64,000 nucleotides of DNA, taken from the NCBI GenBank assembly GCA_002189035.1, contig NEEC01000004.1, positions 2,666,001 to 2,730,000 on the forward strand. The letters run 5' to 3'. Below are positions 10,060 to 20,699 of the stretch, one piece after another. This stretch comes from Utricularia gibba. Lineage: Eukaryota > Streptophyta > Magnoliopsida > Lamiales > Lentibulariaceae. The notes under the pieces were generated by a model, which saw nothing but the letters and a program-made list of their open reading frames with translations, did not search any database and was not told the origin of the DNA. The stretch's first letter is position 1. Each line of letters begins with the position of its first letter. Position numbers and translations under genes: made by a program.

Positions 10060-12503
10060 AAAATAAATCATATTCCATCAATAATATTTTCCCTTTGCTT
10101 CTTGCGACACTGTCGATCGATTTCATATGGATAATGTTTGGCTCTCTTTCTACCAACTTTTGTTTGAGAACGGAAATAGGGATTGTGAGCCAAATGAAAA
10201 GGAGCTTTCCAACATGATTCCTCTAATAGACACTCAAACTGATAAGAATATGTAGTTTCCAATACGTCAATACTAAAATCATCTGGCACGTATTCACATG
10301 GATCAATTTACTTGCGAACTTGAAAAGAGATAAAATAATAAATATTTTAAAATTAGAGAGGAAGATCTTTAATAATAATTTTCAAATAAGTACCTACATT
10401 GAGTGTGAACAAGGGATCTTGTAAACAAATCATTTACCGCATGTACAAGAACGGTTTTTCAAACTAACGTTGTAAACCTGAGGGCCGCGACCTGGTTTAC
10501 CTGGCAGAATGACAGATGCTGTCATAGTATTTGTGTTATATGGACGAACAGAATATTTTGTAGCCTTTTTGTCCCATCGACTATATCTCAAATGAATTTT
10601 TTCTAGCCATAGATGACATTCTTGTTTCAAATGATTTATCTCTCCTCGATGTTCTTGAAAGTAATCCAGACAACACAAAAACGTAGCATGTGCAATAGCT
10701 GTTGGAGGTAGCCGATGAGCACCTCTGAGTACACTATTCATAATCTATGACCAATTTGATGTTGCATACTCATACCTATATAATTGATATTAGTTATTAC
10801 AATGATTAAAAATAAGGATACAAAATAACATACCTTGCACCACCATCGTATCGGATTGATCTTCTTCAACCATTGATGTGTTTCTTCATTTATTTTTCAA
10901 ATATTTTCCATGATAATGTCATACTTGCTTATATCTTCAGCATATGCAGCTGACCATTCCATGCTTTTCAAATGAGAATTTTTGAATTTATCCATGAAAT
11001 TGGATATCACATGTCTCATACAAAATCGATAACAACCTTCAGGTTCATTAAATGCAAAAATGTAAGGTAGAGCCCCTATTAAACCATAGCCTCTATAAGA
11101 TATGAGGCATGTATTTCACTGTCCTTGAACAATATGTGTGCTAAGAAGATCAAGAAACCAGTGCCATGAATATTTCGATTCCTCATCTACGAAAGCAAAA
11201 GCTAATGGCAAAATATGACCACTAGCATCAAGAGTAGTAGCAATAAGAAGTTTGCATTGATAATCTGATTGCAAATATGTCGCATCAACTGTAATAACTG
11301 GTCGACAATGCTTATATGCATCAATATATGGTCCAAATGCCTAGAAAACATAATACATCATTGAATTTCCATTCTCCAAAGGTATATTATTATATTCAAA
11401 AACAGTACCTATATGGTAGAACCATGAAAACTAGTGTTTAAGAAGAATAAAATATCATAATAATTGAAGGAATAATATAATAACAATAAGTAATGTAAAA
11501 ATGTTACCTAGATTTGTTGCTTGCACAGCTTGAAGGAAGCATGGCAATTTAGGAACAGATGTTTCCCATGTGCCATATATTTCTTGCACTGCTAAATTGA
11601 CTGCTTGTCAGGCTTTACTCGCCTTAATATCAAACTTGAACTGATTTTTGATCAATCGACGAACTTCAGCAATTGTGATAATAGGATCTCTCTTAATATC
11701 AGAAAGTATCTTAGAAGCTATAAATCTCATACTCAGATTGTTATGCTCCAAAGATGCTGCTAATATAACATTTATGCAATCCTTCATACTTAGAAACCTT
11801 CCAAACCTGCAATTTTTTTTAAATATACCTATGACTCTCCAATTGCAAGGCTGCATTCCATTTTCTTGTGGGCAATGCACCTCCCATAATTTTTGTACTA
11901 TATTTCACAACATATGCTCTTTTACTGACTTCTATACAATACCTTTGAATGGCCATTTGAAAAGCTTCTTTGAAGTCAAAGCAGATAGATGTGTCAAATA
12001 ATTCCTTCTCAATATTACAATCGTCAACATGGTAGGGAATGCCAACAGAATCTGCTAATATAGGAGTAGAAGATGTAAACAAATTTCTCGGATTCTATGA
12101 TGACTGATTTTCTGTTGTAGCATTTATAATCTCATCTTGATGAATTGATTCACTCCTAAGTGGTGCATGTGCAGTGGAAATGCATGTATATATGACTAAT
12201 ATCAATAATTAAAAAGACATTACAATAGCTATAAACATATACATATATACCTGCATTAGCTATCAATGAAACCTCTTCAATATACATATTGATCCCACTA
12301 GCATTTCGTTGCATATCAAAGAGATAAGTGAGCATGAGATCACTGTCTACAATATGAAAGAAAGATTTGGCATGATTTGCATTATCCATCACCATATATT
12401 GCACATAAATCTTCAACAATGAATCATGTGCTCCGATAATTTCTCGTAATTGAGTTAACATCCCTTCACCCATGGAATGATAAAAACAAGAACTAAGAAA
12501 CAA
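10060..12503 (-). pseudogene. Decayed MULE (MuDR-type) transposase, nearly full length
   Basis: Read on the minus strand, the pieces fall in family order across several frames. An N-terminal block lies at 12503-12156 (SDLMLTYLFDMQ). A second block lies at 12082-11820 (FKEAFQMAIQRYCIE). The Cys-containing DNA-binding block lies at 11880-11608 (CNWRVIGIFKK, then FIASKILSDIK). The catalytic MULE domain lies at about 11340-10900 (VDATYLQSDYQ, PLAFAFVDEE, FCMRHVISNF). The C-terminal region with the SWIM Cys cluster lies at 10741-10430 (ending SCTCGK) and the tail at 10289-10068 (YSYQFECLLEESCW). Frameshifts and stops separate the blocks, so it is inactive. Terminal inverted repeats were not identified. 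Confidence 0.8.
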
Positions 12504-12699
12504 TGATGAATTTTACAAAGAATTCTAGACCCACACTATCATGCTTCACCTTAAGACATCCTTAGGGTTATAGCTACTCATACTTTGAAGGTTACGCATG
12601 GTAGCATTAACATAAAATAACGAAAATATAAAGAACATTGTGAAAGAGTTGTGTGTAGAAACTGAAAACATCAACAAACTAAAGTAAAACAATAAGAAT

Positions 12700-13567
12700 T
12701 CAGTTTTCCGTCTGCTACTGTTCCCTGGCCAAAACAGTAGCACTGGACTGGGTTCTAATGCTGTTTTTGAGGGTGAAGTCCTTCTTCTCCTCCCCTGGTT
12801 TGTGTTCTTCGTGTTGGAGTTGGAGGAGAAGCCCCTCGGGTGCTCTCTACGCTCCCCCCAGCTGCTTGTTACCTTCTCTCTCTCCTTCTCGAAAAATATC
12901 TTCCCTCATTTACTCCTACACATTGTTCCTGAAACCAGCACTGTTCTTGGCCTAAACTTGCAGACTGCAGGCAGCAGAACAGTGCTCTTTGTCTCTTCGG
13001 CTGTTGCGCTCTTTTCTACTTGTTCCACATGTTTGTGCATCTGATTCTGTTGCTAATCCTCCTGTTAAACTCAATCAAACATTAGCACAAAGATGGTGGA
13101 CTAAATCGAAAGATTTAGTCCACTTTTCAACATAAACACACAAAATTAACATAAACACCACATAAACATGAAATAGTGACACCATCTTAACAACCCTAAT
13201 TAGAGGGGAACCAAAGATTAGGGGGAAAACAAGAGTCTGGGTAGACCTAGACTTTGTGTGTTAAATATTTGATTTATGATTTGTGTGAGCGTGTTTAGTG
13301 ATAAACATACATTCTCTAGGAGTCCCAAGACATCACCCATTTCATTTCATCGTAGTTCTGCCTTAGTACTAGTTAAAACCAATTATACCAACGTGACATT
13401 GATTCCTTCTATTGACCTTCACATAGCAAACACTTAGCTACTTGTGTTCGACCCTCGTTCACTATGCTCATATTTTTCATATGATTTAATGTGAATTAGG
13501 TTTATAAATTTTATTTGATAGGAGAAATTTGAAAACTAACAACTTGCAAAAATTTTTCATTTATCAG
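12700..13567 (+). repeat. Rearranged LTR relic of the 1.15-kb LTR family
   Basis: 13170-13567 matches the 3' half of the LTR at 17103-18258 in plus orientation (AACAACCCTAATTAGAGG, ACCAAAGATTAGGGGGAAAA, AACGTGACATTGATTCCTT, ending in TTTCATTTATCA). The preceding part, 12700-13125, instead resembles the 5' half of the same LTR in reverse orientation: pyrimidine-rich where the plus copy is purine-rich, ending in the GGACTAAATC palindrome at 13096-13123. The copy looks internally inverted or recombined. No PBS follows. Confidence 0.5.
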
Positions 13568-14055
13568 ATCTATTTCTTGTATCAATAGAAAATTGGGTAT
13601 TAATTACATGTATATATAAGTGTAATTTTCAACTACAAAATTTATTTTCATATAGATATTCATTTCCACTATCAATATTATTTCTATTACTAAGTGATTT
13701 AATTTTTATTTTGTTTATCAATTTTATTTGATTTATTATGTGGTTTAATTTTCAACTACACAAAATTAATTTTATTTCAGTCAACCTATTTATATTAACT
13801 ACACATTTATTTAATCAACTTATTCTTTTTATCACCAACGAACACTTTTACTTAGATTACAAATTCAATTATTATAAACTACTAACAAAAATTCATTTAC
13901 ATTTTATTATTACCTATCAATTTATTTGCAATGTAATAACATAACAAGTGATGATCATATTTGTAAGTTATAACAAAATTGTTAATATATTCAAAAGTTA
14001 TTGAATTGAAGTAGTCTCTAATAGAAACCATACTCCAAAGTCAAATACAATAACA
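13568..14055. other. AT-rich spacer
   Basis: Only short AT-rich frames; nothing recognised. Confidence 0.5.
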
Positions 14056-14420
14056 TTAATCATCCAATTCAATAGGACTAACCGATGCATCCTCCTCTTG
14101 GTTTTCGATAACTAAGGCAGAAACTCTCAAGACATTAGCGAGACCATGATATGCAAGTTCTTGCATCCTTTTTTGTTCAGGAGTCATACTTGCAACATTT
14201 TCCTTTAAAAGCCCATCAGTCAATAATGCCATATATAGTTGATTGAATTGCCACATCCATTCATTCATCTTATCTACACTCATCTTCATTGCTTTGATAT
14301 CAATTCGAAGTCCTGAATATGAAAATTGTTTAGAATTTGATCCAACCACTTTTTTTCCAAGCGTTTATGCTTTGCCATCTTTTGCTTAAAATCATATTCT
14401 TTGAATCCACCCCCTCCTCT
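14056..14420 (-). pseudogene. C-terminal fragment of an unrecognised protein
   Basis: A minus-strand frame of about 97 codons (14349-14056) ends in the acidic SPIELDD and contains an amphipathic helix-like segment (MNEWMWQFNQLYMALL). Just upstream, in the next frame, is a basic segment (FKQKMAKHKRLEKKW, about 14395-14345). The two join across a run of seven A, suggesting one frameshifted coding end. It sits in transposon debris and may be a transposon accessory protein. I do not recognise the family. Confidence 0.35.
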
Positions 14421-14811
14421 TGTAACAATGCGATCAAAACAACCACCAAACTTGTTTTTAGAACACCTTAGACTTATTCATTTTCAGAAAATTGTGTCTT
14501 GTGTACGAGCTCTCTTCACGTTCTGAATCCTTGCTTACATTAAGTCAAGCCAAAACAAAAATGAGCTTATCTTCCTCACATCACCTTTTAGAAACAAACC
14601 TTTATTGAATTCAATCCTCTATTAAGCGCTGAATTGAATTCATTCTAACAATTAATCAGAAACCAACAAAGATCATTGAAAAGAAATTCAACCCCACAAT
14701 AAAACACAATCAAACTTATCTAAACATCAATAGTCCCAGAGTACCCAAACCCCAGGTCAATTTTTGGAAGATTGACCCAAGACTTGAGAGAGGCACATTG
14801 AGTGAGGAAAT

Positions 14812-15010
14812 CTAACTATAGGATGACATATTGTGATTCAAAGTAAATTCAAAAAGCTTCAAACTCAATGGTAACATTCAAATGGCTGGAAGTTGGTCTT
14901 ATTCATTGGGGAATTTTGCCATATTTGTAATAAGCTAGATAAAGAGTCTTCACATGTAAAAAAATTGATTTTCATAACCTCAAGTTTTGAATATATGAAA
15001 GTCTTCATTT
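14812..15010 (+). repeat. Ty1/copia 5' LTR segment
   Basis: Matches 19859-20045 over about 190 bases (CTTCAAACTCAA, ATTTTGCCATATTTGTAA, AAATTGATTTTCA). The copia gag lies after it and copia RNase H lies before its partner, so the two are read as the 5' and 3' LTRs of one element. The exact ends are not resolved. Confidence 0.65.
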
Positions 15011-15109
15011 CTTCACTGAAAATTCAAATCTCGAACATGGTGAACCCAATATGAATCATATCTTCTAGGGCAACGATTCTAAAATACTCATGTTGTTAAA
15101 TTTCTCTCT

Positions 15110-15855
15110 TTCGTTCCTGTGCTTCTCATCTCATAACATCAACAGGAGTTCTTCAAAAGGAAAAATTGTGTTTGATGGTCAAAATTACAAGACATGGGTC
15201 AAACGCATGGAAGACATCTGGGATCTACATGATCTATGGAGTGTGTTTGTATGATCTCTCTATTTTGAATGTGAATCAGAGAAGTTCAAGAGATTAGTCA
15301 AAAAGGAAGAAATGATGCTAGGAAAAATAGAGATATCAAAACTTTGAAGCTAATTTGAAAATCTCTCATCTTTGCCAAGTATGGAAAGTTCACTATTTTC
15401 TAAACAACTTACAAATGCTTTCATGCAGCTTCAACTCATGGGTGAGAAAATAGGGGATGAGAGGATCAAGAGAAAAGTAATCAGTGCAGTACCTCGCACG
15501 TATGCCCAAGTCATTTTTTATATTTGAGTCATGAGAATGCTTCATTCCATGATCTTTACAGTCTTCAAGAAGAAGAGATTGAAAATCCTTATGGATAAAT
15601 TATCTTGCAAGACCTAGCATTTCAGGTTTCTGGAAATTCAACTACTATTGGAGTTCAAGGTGGATCAATGACACTCAAAGTGGGTCTAAAAGATTCCATA
15701 TTCCAACAAAACAAACTTGAGAAACAAGGATTGCTACCTCACTGTACCATTTGTGAACAGAAAAATCATATATTTCCTTATTGTTGGTGGCATCCTCAAG
15801 CACTTTGCTCCTACTGCAAGTTGTTAAGTCATTTGGACATGGCGTGTCCCTGTTA
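15110..15855 (+). pseudogene. Ty1/copia gag remnant
   Basis: A broken plus-strand frame with the features of plant copia gag: an early F-x-G-x-N-Y-x-x-W motif (FDGQNYKTWVKRME, about 15170-15210), an Ala/Gln-rich middle with stops, and a Cys/His-rich end (CTICEQKNHIFPYCW, then CSYCKLLSHL) at 15740-15830 that corresponds to the copia zinc-finger-like region. A stop follows at 15853 and the element is interrupted there by other LTR DNA. Confidence 0.65.
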
Positions 15856-17102
15856 AGTGTCATTTTCTAGTTGTTTATTAGGTATTATTAGGTGTTAATG
15901 TAGTATTAGGTCACCCAAATTAGGCGTCTTATTGTTAAGTATTTGATTTTATTAGAAATGTCCTCCTTTTCCATTTTGTATATATTTTCTTTGTTTTTTT
16001 TGTGCACTTTGACCGAAACATGTCAGGAGGCAGTCGTGGAGTGTTGCAGGAGTTTGTAGGAGGTCAAACTCTGACTTTCCGTACCTTGCACGCGATTTTG
16101 AATAATTGTGGGCAGAAGACTGATACTAGTCAAGGCCCCTGACTTACAGCATGTCAGAGTCTACAGCAATAATTGAGCACTCACTTGCACGCAAAGAAAA
16201 GTTGGTGGTGCACGCAAGACAGAAGGAATGATGAGAAGGGACCAGAAGGAGTTAATGCAGTGGAGAGTGATATAAAGTCAACTTGGAACACTTATTTTTA
16301 AACTTTTGAACTTTTGACATTATCTTTGTACTTAGAACTTTTGAGTTCTTCCTCTCTACCAAGGGAGGATGAACACTTAGCTTCCATTTTCGTTTTTGTT
16401 TTCATGGTCTTTTGTGCCTATACTCTCTTAGTTTATGAGAGTAGATGAAGTTTACTTCCAAGTCTTAAGCACTAAACTTGGCTCTTTGCTGAATTCAATC
16501 CGAATTTTGCATACATCCACGTGTTTTGTTGCAGTCTTTCTGTAACGACTCCTAGTCATGGTCCATGAGTAGCAGATCACTCCTCGTGGGTCTTGATGAA
16601 GAGGAAGGTGAAGAGCACCAAATCCAACCCTACCGGTTCAAAGGAAGTAGCGAATTGTTCGTGGTCGAGGTACCACGACAATGGACGAATAGTGACCTCG
16701 TACTCGTCACTGGTCATTGACAAAAACTGGCCACACGCATGCAATTCGGTTTTGAAGGCAATCGACGGCAATCCTCTTGTCTTATTGATCGTCCAAGGAG
16801 GAATCACATGAGGCTATTCCCATGCCTCCTTGTCAATAAGACTTTAAGGGAGAGTAGGCTATTCCTTGCTCCTATAACCAGCTATTCAAAAGGAATCAAT
16901 GAAAACCGAGGTGAGGATAGACAAAAGAAGGAAGCGAAATCTCATTCCCAGGAATTACAACTTGTAGTCAAGGTCTATTATTTAGATTATATCTCAACTT
17001 CTTGTACTTGAAAAACCCTCTTTTACAAATCCATGACAATTTGTAAAAGTTTTCTACAAAACACTTTTCGCAAAACTCAACTCCCTGAGATCGATACCCG
17101 TA
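15856..17102 (+). mobile_element. LTR-like insertion inside the copia element, unclassified
   Basis: Starts with TGTTAAGTG exactly where copia gag ends. It has a TATA-like GATATAAAG near 16270, a leader-like pyrimidine region, and ends near a CTCCCTGAGATCGATACCCG stretch often seen near LTR ends. It encodes no recognised protein; the frames at 16577-16807 and 16593-16811 are on opposite strands and neither is convincing. It is itself followed by the LTR at 17103. Confidence 0.4.
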
Positions 17103-18258
17103 TGATAGCACATATTTTTTAGTGGCTCAATGCATGGAATTTACTCATTTTGTGCTACAAAAATTAAGCTTAATTGCCTGTTTCTATATTTTTACACATA
17201 AGTACCGTAGGAGTGCACTTTTAGTCTTAGTTGGGACTAAATCTGTTTCTAACAGTTCCCTTCGAGCAATGCAGCATAAGTCGCAACACAAACCCCAAGA
17301 AGCTGAGTATGAACATTGTGGTAGCAGAAAAGGTGGCAGAAGTCTGAAAAAGAATACACACAAAGTCCAAAGAGGTGAAAAAGGAAGATTTTGAACAAAA
17401 AGGAATAAAGGTGGGGAGAGAAGGGAGATATCCCCTTGGAGCCTCATGAACACATTTTCGGGGGAGAAGGTTTTCTGGGGAGGAAGAAGAAGGAAGACAA
17501 ACAGGAACGAAGCTGAAGTTCAAGATTATTTTCTGTCTTCGAAGAATATTACTCCTAGCTAAGAGTAGCTAGTGACGTTTTTCAGTTTTTGTTGACACTT
17601 CACATTACTTGCTTGTTTGCTTTCTGGTATTTGAGTGTGAAATGAACACACTGTGGGTGATGTTTTCTTTTCCACTTTCGTTTACCTTAAGCATGAGTGG
17701 CTAAGTACTTAGGGGGTGCCTTGGGGTAAAAAGGGGAGAAACATGTTAATCAACCTTTAGATCTAAACAGCCATGAGTCATGCCACTTCCTTAAAAAACC
17801 AGGATAGATCCAGGAGGGGGAAATAGTGAAACCCAACTTAACAACCCTAATTAGAGGTAGACCAAAGATTAGGGGGAAAAACAAGAATCTGGGTAGACCT
17901 GGATCTTATGAGTTAGTCGTATGATTTGTGGTTTGTGTGAGTTTGTTTAGTGATGAGCATACATCCCCTAGGAGTCCCAAGGCATCACCCATTCCATTCT
18001 AGAAACAACTGAACTCTAGAACTTATTACTTTTCTTTACTGTATTTCGTTTTAGTTCTATCTTAGTCCTAGTTAAGACCAATTTTACCAACGTGACATTG
18101 ATTCCTTGCATTGACCTTCACATAGCAAGCACCTAGCTCCTTGTGTTCGACCCTAGTCCATTATGCTCATAATTGTTTAATGCTTGAATGTGTATTAGGT
18201 TATAAATTTATTTGATAGGAAAGTTTACATTTACGATGTGTGAATTTTTCGTTTATCA
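17103..18258 (+). repeat. 5' LTR of an Athila/Tat-like Ty3/gypsy element
   Basis: 1156 bases beginning TGATA and ending TATCA, a 5-bp inverted terminal repeat with TG...CA ends. It is followed after three bases by a tRNA-Asp-type primer-binding site. It is homologous along its full length to the minus-strand solo LTR at 41776-42949. The palindrome seen in the other copies is broken here at about 17226-17250. Confidence 0.8.
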
Positions 18259-18261
18259 AAT

Positions 18262-18278
18262 TGGCGCCGTTACCGGGA
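18262..18278 (+). other. Primer-binding site complementary to tRNA-Asp
   Basis: TGGCGCCGTTACCGGGA lies three bases after the LTR end. It differs at one position from the TGGCGCCGTTGCCGGGGA type used by Athila and Tat gypsy elements, which pairs with the 3' end of tRNA-Asp. Confidence 0.8.
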
Positions 18279-18446
18279 GTGGTGTTTAATTGTTTTGTGA
18301 TTCGGTTGATGCATTTGCGTTCTTCTGGTGCAGGTGATCTTGTTTTCCATCCAGAAATCGAGAGAACTATCAGCAAGAACCGCACAAGAGTGAGAGAAGC
18401 AGCCAGGTTGAGCAGACTCCCTGCTGTTGCTCAAACTAATTTCAAT

Positions 18447-18760
18447 ATGGCAGAATAGGAGAAGACCCTGAATGAGCTTGATGCAGCTGACCACACATAC
18501 AGAGGGCTGTGTATTAGGTACTCTGATGACACAGCCAACGAATTGAAACCAGCTATGATTAATTTTCTGCTCAAGTATTATGGAAAAGTGGGTGAAAACC
18601 CACATGAACATCTTGACAACGTGACTGCTGTTTGCACCTCCTTTAAGAGTGTTGGGATGACTGAGGATGCCATCTGTTTGAGGGCATTCTAATTTACGTT
18701 GGAAGGAAGTGCAAAAACGTGGTACAACTCTTTGAAGCCAAAAAGTAGAGAAAAATAAGG
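18447..18760 (+). pseudogene. Athila-like gag N-terminal remnant
   Basis: After an ATG at 18447 (third following codon is a stop) the frame carries blocks of gypsy gag: NFLLKYYGKVGENPHEHL near 18550-18610, then FKSVGMTEDAICLRAF and LEGSAKTWYNSL near 18640-18740. A second stop replaces a residue near 18690. The sequence breaks off at about 18750 and continues as another LTR relic. Inactive. Confidence 0.75.
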
Positions 18761-18799
18761 GTTTGGATAAACTTTGCTTATTAGGTGAATAATTTTAGG

Positions 18800-19112
18800 T
18801 TTGGGTGAGATAGTTGTAGTGATTAGAATGCTACCCTTAGTGTCCCAATGAATCACCTTCTTTTATTTTAGATAAAGATTTGCTTATACTTTTTTATTAT
18901 CTTTCTGAATATTATTGTCGAACTGCATTAATCTTAACTTAGACTAAATCTTTTCATTGTGAAATCCACTGAATGCATTGATTTTTATATAACAAGCACC
19001 AGTTCCTTGAGTTTCACCCTAATCACTATGCTCATAATTGTATTATGTTTATAAATTTTATTTAATAGAAGAGTTTGCATTTTAATGATGTGTAAATTTT
19101 TCGTTTATTAAT
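18800..19112 (+). repeat. LTR 3'-end relic, sister of 6110-6432
   Basis: Shares CTTTCTGAATATTAT, CTTAGACTAAATC, TTATAAATTTTATTTAATAGAAG and the end TTTTTCGTTTATTA with the fragment at 6110-6432, and more distantly with the 3' third of the LTR at 17103-18258. No PBS follows. Confidence 0.6.
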
Positions 19113-19349
19113 CGGTGTTCTTCTTTCTTTTATCTATATTATCTTTATCTTTGGCATCCTTGATCTCATTAAAAAGCAACACTAAATTTTTGTTTGTATA
19201 TTAAGAAAGGGACTAACACTAACCTACAAGGCTTTGTAGATTCGCATTTTACAAGGGATGAATAGATTGTTGCTCCACTCTCGGATATTTTTTCCATCTT
19301 GGTTTGGCAATGTTTTCTTGGAATAGCAGGAAATAGGACAATGGATAAT

Positions 19350-19662
19350 CAAGTTGTGTGATGATATGAAGATCAACATTATAATACTTGTGGTCCTAAA
19401 AATAGACAAAACGTCTACTATCAATATAGCTCAAAATCTGGTAGTGTTTGAAAGGAAAAAACATGTCAAACTCAAATATCATGTTCTCAGGGACTACATC
19501 GAAGAAGAATCTATCAAGTTGGACTACGTACTATTAGAGGCGCATGCCGCAGATATCCTGACCAAATGTTTGTTCCCGAAAAATTTCAAAAAAATTCGAA
19601 GCATGCTAGGATTGAGGTTGAATACTTTAGACTTTGAACTAGTATATAAATTCCTTCATTAA
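19350..19662 (+). pseudogene. Ty1/copia RNase H C-terminal remnant
   Basis: The frame includes STINIAQNLVVFERKKHVKL, then IKLDYVLLEAHAADILTK and a KIRSMLGL end: the conserved closing part of copia RNase H (AIxIAxNPVFHxRTKHIxI, then LADILTKxL). The integrase and RT that should lie between gag (15855) and here are missing or replaced by nested insertions. Confidence 0.75.
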
Positions 19663-19858
19663 GGAGAACAGTGGGTTTGTGAAAAAGGAATTGATTCTAG
19701 CTCCAAGCAACTAGAGGAAGAGTTACACGAAAGTGAAAATTGAGAAAGAATACATGTGAACCTAAGAATTCTCCAAGAATAAGAAAGAGCATGCAGATGG
19801 ATCTAGACTCTTGGTGTTGACAACTTGCTAGTTTAAGCCTTTCAATTGGTGGCCCACT

Positions 19859-20045
19859 AACCTATAAGATGAAAAGGTGTGACTCAAAGTGCGAAGGACT
19901 TCAAACTCAATAGTAACATTAACAGCTAGAAGTAAATCCTATTAATAGGAGAATTTAGCCATATTTGTAAAAAGCTAGATACAGAGTTTTTATATGTAAG
20001 AAAATTGATTTTCACAATCTTAAGTATGAATACACAAAAGTTCAA
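19859..20045 (+). repeat. Ty1/copia 3' LTR segment
   Basis: Partner of 14812-15010, about 5 kb apart, in the same orientation and downstream of the copia RNase H. Confidence 0.65.
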
Positions 20046-20690
20046 CATCCAGATCTTCAACAAGGACAACATTGAGTTGGGTATGTGTAATGTGACTAAT
20101 AATTTATTTGGTTAAAAGCTTGATTTAATGAAGGATAAAATTTAGATTTCAATATTTTTGTACGATTAAATATAAATAGATTTTGATAAAATATCCGAAT
20201 TTTAGAGTTCCTGAAATTTGGGCTACTAGACAAGTATTCAATATTAATAAGTATGAAAAAAAGAACATCAATTTTGGAAAATCGAATATTAAAACAAAAT
20301 TTTGAAATTGGAATCAGGGCTGCCAAATCCGAGGAAATTACTTCTCTCACCAAGTATTCGAAAAAATAATTCCAAATCATTACCAACTTTGTCCTTTAGT
20401 GTTCAATTTCCTTCCACATCAACATTTTTTGTTTTTTTACACAAAATTTCACATAAATACAGCCTTATTTTAAAAAAATACATTTAATAATATTTTATAT
20501 TGAAAATTTTAAATATAATATATTACAATACAATTATATTAAAATATGTATATTAACTAACAAATTCAAACATTGCCAATTAAGTACATGCAAAATTATG
20601 TAAGAAAACATATAATAGTTGCATAAGTAATATTATTTGAATTAAAATCCCAAAGTAACAAAAATACATCCACGAAAATATCTTAAATTA
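20046..20690. other. AT-rich spacer
   Basis: No recognisable exon or repeat end. Confidence 0.5.
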
Positions 20691-20699
20691 AAATTAATC

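Noticed and set aside
16577-16811. Opposing open frames in GC-rich DNA
   Set aside because: Both strands are open and neither shows a domain; they lie within LTR-like DNA.
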